From IMG/VR virus record IMGVR_UViG_3300036945_000747, positions 1 through 45,602 of that record: DNA of 45,602 nucleotides; one strand, given 5' to 3'. This stretch comes from a virus. The translations under genes and the position numbers were made by a program. The notes beneath the pieces are model-generated. The model made no database searches. It saw only the letters and a program-made list of their open reading frames with translations, and was not told where the DNA came from. Every line of letters begins with the position of its first letter. The first letter of the stretch is position 1. Shown here one piece after another: positions 16,083-22,348 of this stretch.

Positions 16083-16247
16083 TTAGATTTCGGCGTAAGT
16101 GGCCTTTGGCGGCAGACCGCATTCAGCGCGGCGCATGTTTTTGATGCGGAGCCTCTCGGCCTTGAGCATCCCAATCGTCACCTTCCGTGAGTGGAAGCTT
16201 TGATAGTGGGGCTGCAAATGATCGTGGTTGTTCGATTCTCTCGGCAT
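16083..16247 (-). CDS. small basic protein, 54 aa
   Basis: A short ORF from ATG 16247 to TAA 16083, filling the space between the DUF2303 gene and the 125-residue gene with 4-nt and 25-nt gaps. It is basic (KAERLRIKNMRRAECGLPPK) and His-rich at the start. The MLKAERLRIKNMRRAE.. GLPP style is seen in small phage proteins of unknown role. Support is positional; coding potential was judged by eye. Confidence 0.45.
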   Translation of the reverse strand: MPRESNNHDHLQPHYQSFHSRKVTIGMLKAERLRIKNMRRAECGLPPKATYAEI

Positions 16248-16251
16248 GACT

Positions 16252-16629
16252 TTAGGCTTCTTTGGCTTCGCGGACTTCCTGAGTTTTCCCGACAGTGATC
16301 ACCTCGCGGATAGGAAGCTCGCGCTGGTTCGGGTTTGAGGTGACGAGTTTCCCGTCTTCATCCACCCAGAAGATTGAGCCTGCGAGCTTCTGTTGTGGCA
16401 GCTTTGCAGACGGCTGGATGGTGATGGCTACTTGATTGTCGGCACCGGGGATGATGGTCACCTTGACGTTGACCTCTGACTTCGCTCCGGTATCGACGGC
16501 GGCAGAAAGCGCGCGTTCCAAGAACGTGCTGCATTCGTTTCCGGCAATCCCCTTGCGGTGAGTATTTAGGAGTGTGGCGAACGCGTTCGATGGCGCGTCT
16601 TCCTGTGGTAGTGTGCTGTTGTTTTTCAT
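16252..16629 (-). CDS. conserved-looking phage early protein, 125 aa
   Basis: A 125-residue protein containing CSTFLERALSAAVDTGAKSEVNVKVTIIPG and a C-terminal SIFWVDEDGKLVTSNPNQRELPIRE. This pattern is familiar from small early phage proteins across many hosts, but it has no function. Two beta strands separated by a helix are likely. TTAACACACC stands directly before the ATG in place of a ribosome-binding site. Confidence 0.65.
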   Translation of the reverse strand: MKNNSTLPQEDAPSNAFATLLNTHRKGIAGNECSTFLERALSAAVDTGAKSEVNVKVTIIPGADNQVAITIQPSAKLPQQKLAGSIFWVDEDGKLVTSNPNQRELPIREVITVGKTQEVREAKEA

Positions 16630-16635
16630 GGTGTG

Positions 16636-16761
16636 TTAACGGAAATAGTTATATGCAATCGCGATCAGGCCGAATGAGATTAGCCCGGAGATGGTGATGA
16701 GGACGATCAACGTCCATTCGCGCTTGCGACGGCTCGGGTAGTGGATGATGGGTGTTTTCAT
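16636..16761 (-). CDS. single-pass membrane peptide, 41 aa
   Basis: Starts at ATG 16761 in an ATGA overlap with the 28-residue ORF upstream. After a basic N-terminus (HYPSRRKREW) it has one 24-residue hydrophobic segment (TLIVLITISGLISFGLIAIAY), so topology is likely N-in. Function unknown. Two neighbouring membrane peptides in an early operon could be superinfection-exclusion or membrane-remodelling factors. Confidence 0.5.
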   Translation of the reverse strand: MKTPIIHYPSRRKREWTLIVLITISGLISFGLIAIAYNYFR

Positions 16762-16844
16762 AGTAATAACTGGTGGCGCATCACATAGATGATCAGCGCG
16801 ATTGTGGCGGCGATCCCCATGCAAAATGCTAGGGCTTCTTTCAT
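16758..16844 (-). CDS. membrane micro-protein, 28 aa
   Basis: ATG 16844 to TGA 16758, almost entirely one transmembrane helix (ALAFCMGIAATIALIIYVM). It overlaps the gene before it (ATGA, 16841-16844) and the gene after it (ATGA, 16758-16761), so it sits exactly in the coupled-translation chain. That is the main evidence it is real. Function unknown. Confidence 0.5.
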   Translation of the reverse strand: MKEALAFCMGIAATIALIIYVMRHQLLL

Positions 16845-17041
16845 TTCGATGGTTGTTTACAGTTGAGTCCTCTGCGCCGTGCTTCGGCTTCCAGGCTCTC
16901 AAGGCGATCTCCACCCCATTTGCCGAGATAGTCTGCCGCCCTGAGTGATTCAATAGAATCCAACAGATACAAATCAGGGTAGGTTTCGATGGATGGCCTT
17001 CCGTTGTCGGATGGCTTGGTGTCTGTGTAAATGTGTGACAT
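16841..17041 (-). CDS. hypothetical protein, 66 aa
   Basis: Starts at ATG 17041 (MSHIYTDTKPSDNGRPS). The longer frame to 17113 lacks support. The C-terminal half (WGGDRLESLEAEARRRGLNCK) is an amphipathic helix. Coupled by ATGA overlap to the 28-residue membrane peptide. No family recognised. Confidence 0.5.
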   Translation of the reverse strand: MSHIYTDTKPSDNGRPSIETYPDLYLLDSIESLRAADYLGKWGGDRLESLEAEARRRGLNCKQPSK

Positions 17042-17134
17042 GAGGGTTAAAGGTTGGGATTCCCCGCTCGGGAGTTTTAAAACCAGTAAACAGCAGGCAT
17101 TGGAGGTCGCCACCTATCCGAGCGAGGGAAATAG

Positions 17135-17347
17135 TTAGAGCGTCGGGACCATCCCGGTGAACCGTTCGCGGTCGCGTTTGGCCATAGCTTCTGAGAGTTG
17201 CTTGCGGACCTTTTTCAGATCGAATCGCGGGGAGCGTCCGATCAGAAACTCCGCCTTGATCTTGCCCGCCCGGTGGTGGCGAAGAAGCACCTGCGAATTC
17301 ATGCGCAGCTCGGCAGCGAGTTCGACAGCAGTGAGGAGCTTGCTCAT
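17135..17347 (-). CDS. excisionase-like helix-turn-helix protein
   Basis: A 70-residue protein: LLTAVELAAELRMNSQVLLRHHRAGKIKAEFLIGRSPRFDLKKVRKQL, read in its two parts, matches the MerR-like winged helix of small excisionases and AlpA-type regulators (helix-turn-helix then wing with R-x-x-R-F). CAGGAGG lies close before its ATG. It is the third gene of the leftward early operon, near attP, so it could be the Xis partner of the integrase at 19904 or an early regulator. Confidence 0.65.
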   Translation of the reverse strand: MSKLLTAVELAAELRMNSQVLLRHHRAGKIKAEFLIGRSPRFDLKKVRKQLSEAMAKRDRERFTGMVPTL

Positions 17348-17472
17348 GGCTCCACCTCCTGATATCTATCAGCCAGCGCGAACCAGCGGGCGGCGCGTTC
17401 ACGTTTTCCGGCGATGGCCCAGTTGCGCAGGCCCCATACCAGAGCCATGATGCGGATATGTTGGCGGTCCAT
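17344..17472 (-). CDS. small basic protein, 42 aa
   Basis: ATG 17472 to TGA 17344, overlapping the excisionase-like gene by ATGA. It starts 3 nt after the stop of the ribbon-helix-helix-like gene. The sequence is helical and aromatic (MALVWGLRNWAIAGKRERAARWFALA). Its C-terminal codons contain the CAGGAGG ribosome-binding site of the next gene, so translation of this ORF may serve to couple it. Function unknown. Confidence 0.5.
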   Translation of the reverse strand: MDRQHIRIMALVWGLRNWAIAGKRERAARWFALADRYQEVEP

Positions 17473-17475
17473 GGC

Positions 17476-17685
17476 TTAGGCGGCGTGAGGGTTGGACGAT
17501 TCCAATGATGGCCCGCTGAATTTGATCTCACCGGATTTGATCCGTGCGATGCCGTCAAGGATCAGGACACGGGCGAAATTTGATTCGGAAGTCCCGCTCT
17601 TACCCGCAAGGGCTTTCAGTTCGGATTTTGCTTTGCCGAGCGGAACATTGACCCGGCCCTCTTTTGATGTTCGCGTTGCTGACAT
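17476..17685 (-). CDS. ribbon-helix-helix-like regulator, first early gene
   Basis: ATG 17685 gives 69 residues; the frame could begin at TTG 17703, but that codon lies inside an operator. The sequence RVNVPLGKAKSELKALAGKSGTSESNFARVLILDGI has the short strand plus two helices of a MetJ/Arc fold. It is the first gene of the leftward early operon, divergent from the repressor at 17765, and two operators cover its upstream region. This is the position of a Cro- or antirepressor-type gene. Confidence 0.6.
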   Translation of the reverse strand: MSATRTSKEGRVNVPLGKAKSELKALAGKSGTSESNFARVLILDGIARIKSGEIKFSGPSLESSNPHAA

Positions 17686-17696
17686 GCCGGATACTG

Positions 17697-17712
17697 TTTC
17701 CAATTTAGGAAA
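17697..17712. promoter_or_regulatory. operator O1 (TTTCC-N6-GGAAA)
   Basis: TTTCC-AATTTA-GGAAA, flanked by G and C so that the full 18 bp (17696-17713) has matching 6-bp outer arms. It lies 12 bp upstream of the first early gene start (17685). Probable binding site of the XRE repressor encoded at 17765. Confidence 0.7.
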
Positions 17713-17728
17713 CAGGTAAAGAAAAAAG

Positions 17729-17744
17729 TTTCCAATTTAGGAAA
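17729..17744. promoter_or_regulatory. operator O2 (TTTCC-N6-GGAAA)
   Basis: The same 16 bp as O1, centred exactly 32 bp (about three helical turns) away, and 20 bp before the repressor start codon. The spacing suits cooperative dimer binding that would shut both divergent promoters. Confidence 0.7.
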
Positions 17745-17764
17745 AAATATCTAAAGGTGTATTC

Positions 17765-18220
17765 ATGACCAACCATCCGATCAATGAACCAATGCGCCAA
17801 ATCACACTCCAGGCCATGCGGTTAAAGGGAATTTCCCAAACTCAGATGGCGGAAGCTGTTGGAAACGGAAAAGCGTGGGTGACTAAATTTCTCGATGGAT
17901 CTCTGAAAACCATCAAGGAAGAGAACATGCACGCGATTGAAGACCTGCTCGGAATAAAGTATTTCTCAATCGAGAAAGCTGCTGGCACCCGCTCGCCACT
18001 TGCTAACAAGATCGCGGCAATCGTAGATTCTGATCCTGCGTTTGCCAAGCTGGCAGCGGCTCTTGATTCAGCTCTATCAGAAGCGCGAGGCGCATTCACA
18101 CCTCGATACATACCAACTCAGGACATGACCAAGCTCGGCCAAGAAATCATCCGCCTTGCGTTTGCCAATGAGGACAAGCCCGGCAAGGTTGCCAGAGAAG
18201 TTTTGAAATTGCTCGCCTGA
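17765..18220 (+). CDS. XRE-family phage repressor
   Basis: A 151-residue protein. Residues 12-62 (ITLQAMRLKGISQTQMAEAVGNGKAWVTKFLDG and KTIKEENMHAIEDLLGI) form a classic helix-turn-helix. The remaining 85 residues are helical and probably dimerise. No Ser/Lys peptidase pair is visible, so it does not look like a self-cleaving CI. AAAGGTG precedes the ATG. Two operators lie before its start and a third, TTTCC-TGTTTT-GGAAA, 14 bp after its stop, which fits autoregulated lysogeny control. Confidence 0.8.
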   Translation: MTNHPINEPMRQITLQAMRLKGISQTQMAEAVGNGKAWVTKFLDGSLKTIKEENMHAIEDLLGIKYFSIEKAAGTRSPLANKIAAIVDSDPAFAKLAAALDSALSEARGAFTPRYIPTQDMTKLGQEIIRLAFANEDKPGKVAREVLKLLA

Positions 18221-18233
18221 GTTATGGAAAGAA

Positions 18234-18249
18234 TTTCCTGTTTTGGAAA
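18234..18249. promoter_or_regulatory. operator O3 (TTTCC-N6-GGAAA)
   Basis: TTTCC-TGTTTT-GGAAA has the same arms and spacing as O1 and O2 but a different centre. It sits just after the repressor stop codon. Possibly a third repressor site allowing DNA looping or control of the downstream RNA/HNH unit. Confidence 0.5.
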
Positions 18250-18297
18250 CTCTCTTCTTGCATCCAGGTAGGATGTGGGTATTATCCCGCCCGTCGA

Positions 18298-18393
18298 GAG
18301 GTGAGACTCAAGCGACAAAGACTTCGGAGACGCCTTGAAAGCGACTCCAGAAAGGCCAGCCCGGTTATTCTCACCTCCCGGCGCTGGCCTTTT
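18298..18393 (+). ncRNA. candidate structured RNA ending in a terminator
   Basis: AAAGGCCAGC (18351-18360) pairs perfectly with GCTGGCCTTT (18383-18392), and the hairpin runs into a T-rich tail, so it should terminate rightward transcription. Its loop holds TCTCACCTC (18369-18377), which is exactly complementary to GAGGTGAGA (18298-18306) upstream. The two pairings would form a pseudoknot or compete. No known riboswitch or intron core is recognised. Confidence 0.45.
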
Positions 18394-18608
18394 CCCTTTC
18401 CATGGGTTGAGACATCCGGCCTGTTCAAATCCGCGCACAGACCAAAAGCGAGCGGCGAGCGTGTCCCAAGGGTTAAAATCGGGCGGGACCAAAAATAAAG
18501 CCACCGATGGGTCACTCCGTTCCCTTCCATTTTCCAATGGGGGGAAGGGGGGTATTGAGAGGATGATGGATAGGATTCAGCAAGGATTGACTAATTTACC
18601 AAAATACA

Positions 18609-19190
18609 ATGAACACCAAAAAAGAATACCCACTTGCCGCCGTCCGCATCCGCGTGATGAAGCGGGACAAATTCCGATGCACCTACTGCGGAGCGTCTGG
18701 AAACGACGTGGAGCTAGAGATCGACCATATCCACCCAATATCCAAGGGTGGGAGCAATCACATAAGCAACCTCACGACGGCTTGTCGCTCGTGCAACCAA
18801 TCAAAATCAGACGGAAAACGTGAACCAATGAAACAATCAAGACAAACCTCTGGCCTAGTTGGAATCTTCATTCACACACTGAAAGATGGCCGAATACACA
18901 ATCAGGGAGAAATCATTGGAACAGATGACGAAGTGTGCTTAGTGCAACGCTACTCTTGGTTGTCTGGATGCCCCACGGACGTAATAGGAATTCCAAAATC
19001 TGACATTTTAAATCAAGAGAAATGCCGTATGTATTCTTCGGGAGATGATGCGGTTGAAGCGTGGAAGGAAGAACGTAGGCGAGTGGAGTCTGCCGATCTT
19101 TATCCTCGTCATCAATTTTCAAGAGATCTCGACATTGGAGTTGAATTCAAAGATTTGTTTTCGAATTCAGAGCCGAGGAAATCTCCTTGA
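18609..19190 (+). CDS. HNH endonuclease with extra C-terminal domain
   Basis: A 193-residue protein. Residues 15-68 make a textbook HNH domain: CTYCG, then ELEIDHIHPISKGG (D-H pair) and SNLTTACRSCNQSK with the second Cys pair. The remaining 120 residues do not resemble a known DNA-binding module; they contain a beta-rich part (GRIHNQGEIIGTDDEVCLVQRYSWLSG). It lies in the lysogeny region, not the packaging module, so a free-standing homing or defence nuclease is more likely than a packaging HNH. Its last 44 bp overlap the convergent GYF_2 gene. Confidence 0.8.
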   Translation: MNTKKEYPLAAVRIRVMKRDKFRCTYCGASGNDVELEIDHIHPISKGGSNHISNLTTACRSCNQSKSDGKREPMKQSRQTSGLVGIFIHTLKDGRIHNQGEIIGTDDEVCLVQRYSWLSGCPTDVIGIPKSDILNQEKCRMYSSGDDAVEAWKEERRRVESADLYPRHQFSRDLDIGVEFKDLFSNSEPRKSP

Positions 19191-19650
19191 GCCGAGTCAA
19201 GACCTCGGCAATGGCCAAGAAAAACACTCCCGACAAGGCGCAACAAATTACCCCGGTGATAAGCTGGAAAATTGGCTTTCCTTCTTCTACTGCCGCCAAG
19301 GTCACGCAGATCAAAACGCAAGCCATGGCGATATTGATCCATCCAAAAAGCTGTAAGAATCCACCGACAGAACCTTCCTGAATTCTTTCTCGTGGAGGAT
19401 CTGGCGCAACCTCTGCCGCCGCGCTTCTGGAGAGATTTTCAGCCTTCAAGGAATCCAGTCTCGCAGACTCAAAAGCAGCTACCCCGAACCGTGACAGATC
19501 GTCGAGACTTGCCCAAGGCTCCGCCCCATCTCGGCTGACCATGGTTGCCGCGCTCAATCTGCCGGATTTCGCCGCTGCCTGAATCGACTCCAATGGAAGG
19601 GGCCCCATGGTTTTCCCGCCTGGCTCGCCGTAAAAATACTGTGCACTCAT
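19147..19650 (-). CDS. GYF_2 domain membrane protein
   Basis: From ATG 19650 (MSAQYFYGEPGGKTMGPLPLESIQAA), 167 residues. The N-terminal 55 residues are a GYF_2 domain (YFYG...GPLPLESIQ...GRLSAATMVSRDGAEPWASLDDL). It is followed by a charged linker and two transmembrane helices near residues 95-118 and 125-148. GYF_2 membrane proteins are common in Verrucomicrobiota and Planctomycetota, so this gene looks host-derived. Expressed on the opposite strand from the repressor and integrase, it is a candidate lysogenic conversion or superinfection-exclusion gene. Confidence 0.7.
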   Translation of the reverse strand: MSAQYFYGEPGGKTMGPLPLESIQAAAKSGRLSAATMVSRDGAEPWASLDDLSRFGVAAFESARLDSLKAENLSRSAAAEVAPDPPRERIQEGSVGGFLQLFGWINIAMACVLICVTLAAVEEGKPIFQLITGVICCALSGVFFLAIAEVLTRLKEISSALNSKTNL

Positions 19651-19712
19651 CGCCGCGCTTCTATCCATTTTTAGCCCGTCCAGCAATTACAATCCGCCAC
19701 CTGAATTCTCGG

Positions 19713-19901
19713 ATGAGGCGATGAAAGGGCGATTTCCTGATAGATGCTCAAAACCCTTAGAGCCACATAGAAACCTTCACCATTCGTAATGAATAGGTCG
19801 TCGGTTCGATTCCGACCAGCGGCTCCAATTTCCCCTGAAATTGCGTGATTCTATTTTACTAAATTTTACTTGTCTTTACTCTTAATGAGGCGATAAGGGC
19901 G
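19713..19901. other. attP region with arm-type direct repeats
   Basis: ATGAGGCGATgaAAGGGCG (19713-19731) and ATGAGGCGATAAGGGCG (19885-19901) are direct repeats flanking a tRNA 3' fragment (19783-19827), about 170 bp apart. Inside the right arm, TTTACT recurs at 19855, 19865 and 19875, exactly one helical turn apart. This is the expected P-core-P' layout of a tyrosine integrase attachment site; the second arm repeat also supplies the integrase ribosome-binding region. Confidence 0.7.
19783..19827 (+). repeat. tRNA-Thr(CGU) 3' fragment, attP core
   Basis: Reads as the 3' half of a tRNA: anticodon loop TTCGTAA, 3' stem half TGAAT, variable loop, T-arm GTCGG-TTCGATT-CCGAC, acceptor CAGCGGC, discriminator T and CCA (19825-19827). 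The 5' side of the anticodon stem (CACCA) does not pair with TGAAT, so host identity begins at the anticodon loop and no intact tRNA is present. On integration this fragment would restore the 3' end of the host tRNA gene. Confidence 0.8.
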
Positions 19902-19903
19902 GC

Positions 19904-20956
19904 ATGGCAAAGCGTCCGGACTTCGAACCTTGGGAGAGTGAACGCGGCTGGGTTGTGAACATCCCGAAGTCGATGAGCGTCTCGGGAAAGCGGTCGCGAA
20001 AGTACTTTTCCAGCGAGACGAAAGCGAAAACCTACGCGGCGTCCGTCCGAGCTTCACACACTTCCGGCATTCGCGGGGCGATGATCTCGGCCACTCTCGC
20101 GCTTCAGGCGGCGGAGGCGGAGCGCATCCTTGCCGGGTCAAGTGTTTCACTCGTGGAAGCCGCTCGGATGGCCGTCGCGCAGATGGGCGGTGCTGAGTCA
20201 CGCGAGACGTTCGGAGATCGTTACTGGCGAGCCATGGCGGCAAATGAGGGAACATGGTCAGACAAGTATCAAAGCCAGATGGATGACCTCCCCAAGTGGC
20301 TTCCAGAGTCGTTCATGAAGCGGGCCTGCGGTGTGATCGACCGGAAAGCCGTTGAAGCCGCATGTCGAGAAATCCGGCCATCCTTGAAGCAGTCCTCGCT
20401 TGATATGAAAGCCTCTCGGATTCTGGCGATTCTCAATTTCCGGCCAAGGCACAAAAAAGCGGGCGGGATTTCGATCTTGGATCCTGGTCAGGTTGGGAAA
20501 TGCTTGCGGGTGTGCGAGACTCCAGACGAGCGGCGGGTGGTTGCGGTGCTGTTTTTCGCGGGCATCCGGCCTGATTCTGAATTCGGGGAAATATCCCGGC
20601 TCGAATGGGATGCTTTCGGGGAGTCTGAAATTTACATTTCCAGTGATGTCAGCAAAACCCCGAGTGATCGACATATCCCGATCAGCGGGCGATTGAGGCG
20701 ATTGATTCGCGGGCATCCGTCGGAAGGGATGGTAATGCCGACCGGATGGAAGAAACGCTGGCAGCGAATTCGGCGAGACGCTGGAATTTCCGACATGATC
20801 GACGTCACTCGGCATACCTATTGCAGCAACATGCTCGCAGCCGAGGGAATGGAAGCCACTCAGGCGGCGATGGGGCATGTTCCGATGTCGCAGACGACCC
20901 GGCGCCACTACGTGAGATCGGTCCTCAAGGCTGACGGGATTCGGTTTTTCCGTTGA
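19904..20956 (+). CDS. int: tyrosine integrase (tRNA-Thr site)
   Basis: A 350-residue integrase. The N-terminal 60 residues are an arm-binding domain (WVVNIPKSMSVSGKRSRKYFSS), residues 95-180 a SAM-like core-binding domain, and the rest the catalytic domain: R222 in FAGIRPDSEFGEISRLEW, K251, DVTR (300-303), H325 in MGHVPM, and Y336 in TTRRHYV. The first His of the H-x-x-R box is replaced by Asp, a tolerated variation. It lies directly beside attP, so it mediates integration into and excision from a host tRNA-Thr gene. Confidence 0.88.
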   Translation: MAKRPDFEPWESERGWVVNIPKSMSVSGKRSRKYFSSETKAKTYAASVRASHTSGIRGAMISATLALQAAEAERILAGSSVSLVEAARMAVAQMGGAESRETFGDRYWRAMAANEGTWSDKYQSQMDDLPKWLPESFMKRACGVIDRKAVEAACREIRPSLKQSSLDMKASRILAILNFRPRHKKAGGISILDPGQVGKCLRVCETPDERRVVAVLFFAGIRPDSEFGEISRLEWDAFGESEIYISSDVSKTPSDRHIPISGRLRRLIRGHPSEGMVMPTGWKKRWQRIRRDAGISDMIDVTRHTYCSNMLAAEGMEATQAAMGHVPMSQTTRRHYVRSVLKADGIRFFR

Positions 20957-21263
20957 GCCATGCCTTGCGTTTCGCGCACTTGCTCTCCGGGCGAAGATCG
21001 CGAGTCGCAGGGTCGATGCAGGTCAAGTGCATCGCTCTTGCAATCGGCGTCGCCACCATCGCCACAAGGTCGCCCAAGCCACGCTTTGCCGGAGCGGGCT
21101 GAGTATTCGGCGGCGTCCGGTAGATCGCCCTCAGCTCGCCCAGTGCCTGCGAGCTGATCTCCAAGTAGTCACCCTCGATTGTGCCGCGTGCGGTGACAGC
21201 CTCGTAGTAGCCCGGTGGACGGTCCTTGGCGGCAGCGTGGATTTTAGCGAGCGGGAGTCTCAT
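20925..21263 (-). CDS. last gene of the late operon, 112 aa, unknown
   Basis: ATG 21263 overlaps the upstream stop by 4 bp. The protein begins MRLPLAKIHAAAKDRPPGYYEAV and ends with a Cys-containing basic segment (CIDPATRDLRPESKCAKRKAWLNGK). Similar short proteins with a Cys pair stand at the end of some phage tail operons, but I cannot name it. Its last 32 bp overlap the 3' end of the convergent integrase gene, leaving no room for a terminator between them. Confidence 0.6.
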   Translation of the reverse strand: MRLPLAKIHAAAKDRPPGYYEAVTARGTIEGDYLEISSQALGELRAIYRTPPNTQPAPAKRGLGDLVAMVATPIARAMHLTCIDPATRDLRPESKCAKRKAWLNGKTESRQP

Positions 21264-22348
21264 GGTGCGGCTGGCTCCCATGCCGGGTCAGGGTAGCCGT
21301 TAGGTTGCATGTTTTCTTCGTCGGAGATATCCGGCTCGTATCCTTCGACGCAGGAAAATTTTAGCACGCTTACGGAAATCGAACCTGCCGTGGCCGGTGG
21401 TAAAACCTCCACAGCGTCCGCCGAAATCTTTTGGACACTAGCGCCCGCTGATGCAAGCGGCACTGGCAAGCATGGTTTGCCCGTGCCTGCCCATTCGTAG
21501 GTGGTGATGACGGGCGCGGATGGCGCTTCCTCTCCCAATGTTGTCACCGTCGCGAGCCACACTTTAAGGTAGCAGGTCCCGCTCGGCAGGTGTCTCAGCC
21601 GATACTCAATTTGCGTTTTGCTCTCCGGTGGCCCGGCATTCTTTACCGCCGTCGATTCCGCCCCTTGGCCTTCCGTCCATTCCGAAGACTCCACTTCGCT
21701 TGGCCAGCCTGGGTAATCAGGCGGCGTGCATGGCTCCACAGGGGTCGTGTATTTTGCCTGTCTAGAGATCAAAAAGGTCGTAAAAGCAAAACTCTCAGTG
21801 GATTCTTGGCTGAAGATTCCACCCGCAAAATCAAAATCGGCATTCGGGAAAACAGCCGGAGCCGCCGATGAAGATGCCACCGACCTGTTAGACGCTGGAT
21901 TTGACTCGGAGCTAATGACAAAAGTGCCGGTCCAGACTCCTGTCTCATCCGCCGTCGTCGTGTCCGTTGCCAGGTCTGTGTAATTGTATCCGAACTCCGG
22001 GTCAGCATTGGTCGAAATGCTTGTCTCAACCGAACTCCAGCTACCCTCTACGAAACTCTCCACACACTCGCCATCGACCACCGCCATCGTGTATTTGAGC
22101 GATCCAGATTCCTCGACCGTGATCGTAACAGACGAGTAAAAATCACCCTCTCCCGACTCTGAAAAATAGGTCGAAGATCTCGAATAGACCATCTCCAAAT
22201 CCGCATACACCTGCTCCCGATCTTCCGCCGTCACGTCCGGGTGACTTGGCAGCACAAATCCACAGGTCTCGCACGTCGAGGAACGATACTCCAGCTCCGG
22301 CGCGGCGCACGGCGGCTGCTGGCAGCAGTTGCACCCGCCCCTGCTCAT
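21260..22348 (-). CDS. putative tail tip or fibre-type protein with Cys-rich N-terminus
   Basis: From ATG 22348 (MSRGGCNCCQQPPCAAPE), 362 residues. It has a Cys-rich head with a C-x2-C (CETCG), a long Ser/Thr/Glu-rich beta region with many EYR/SYEW-type strands, and an FN3-like stretch (TQIEYRLRHLPSGTCYLKVWLATVT). The gene lies downstream of the hub-like protein at the end of the tail operon, where receptor-binding or tip proteins are found. No catalytic motif. The structural assignment is from position and composition. Confidence 0.55.
   Translation of the reverse strand: MSRGGCNCCQQPPCAAPELEYRSSTCETCGFVLPSHPDVTAEDREQVYADLEMVYSRSSTYFSESGEGDFYSSVTITVEESGSLKYTMAVVDGECVESFVEGSWSSVETSISTNADPEFGYNYTDLATDTTTADETGVWTGTFVISSESNPASNRSVASSSAAPAVFPNADFDFAGGIFSQESTESFAFTTFLISRQAKYTTPVEPCTPPDYPGWPSEVESSEWTEGQGAESTAVKNAGPPESKTQIEYRLRHLPSGTCYLKVWLATVTTLGEEAPSAPVITTYEWAGTGKPCLPVPLASAGASVQKISADAVEVLPPATAGSISVSVLKFSCVEGYEPDISDEENMQPNGYPDPAWEPAAP

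Larger units (their letters stand above)
18221..18608 (+). other. 388-bp non-coding region between repressor and HNH gene
   Basis: No credible gene on either strand. It contains the third operator (18234-18249), a purine-rich structured stretch (18290-18350), a strong terminator-like hairpin (18351-18393), and a small hairpin CCATT-TTCC-AATGG before the HNH gene. The region could carry a regulatory RNA. Confidence 0.5.

Noticed and set aside
18221-18608. Minus-strand frame 18118-18537 as a gene
   Set aside because: It runs through the terminator hairpin and antisense to the repressor 3' end; its composition is unlike a protein.
19741-19827. Complete tRNA-Thr gene at the attP core
   Set aside because: A D-arm-like GCTC...GAGC exists upstream, but there is no pairing acceptor 5' strand, and 19 nt lie between it and the anticodon loop where 6 are expected.
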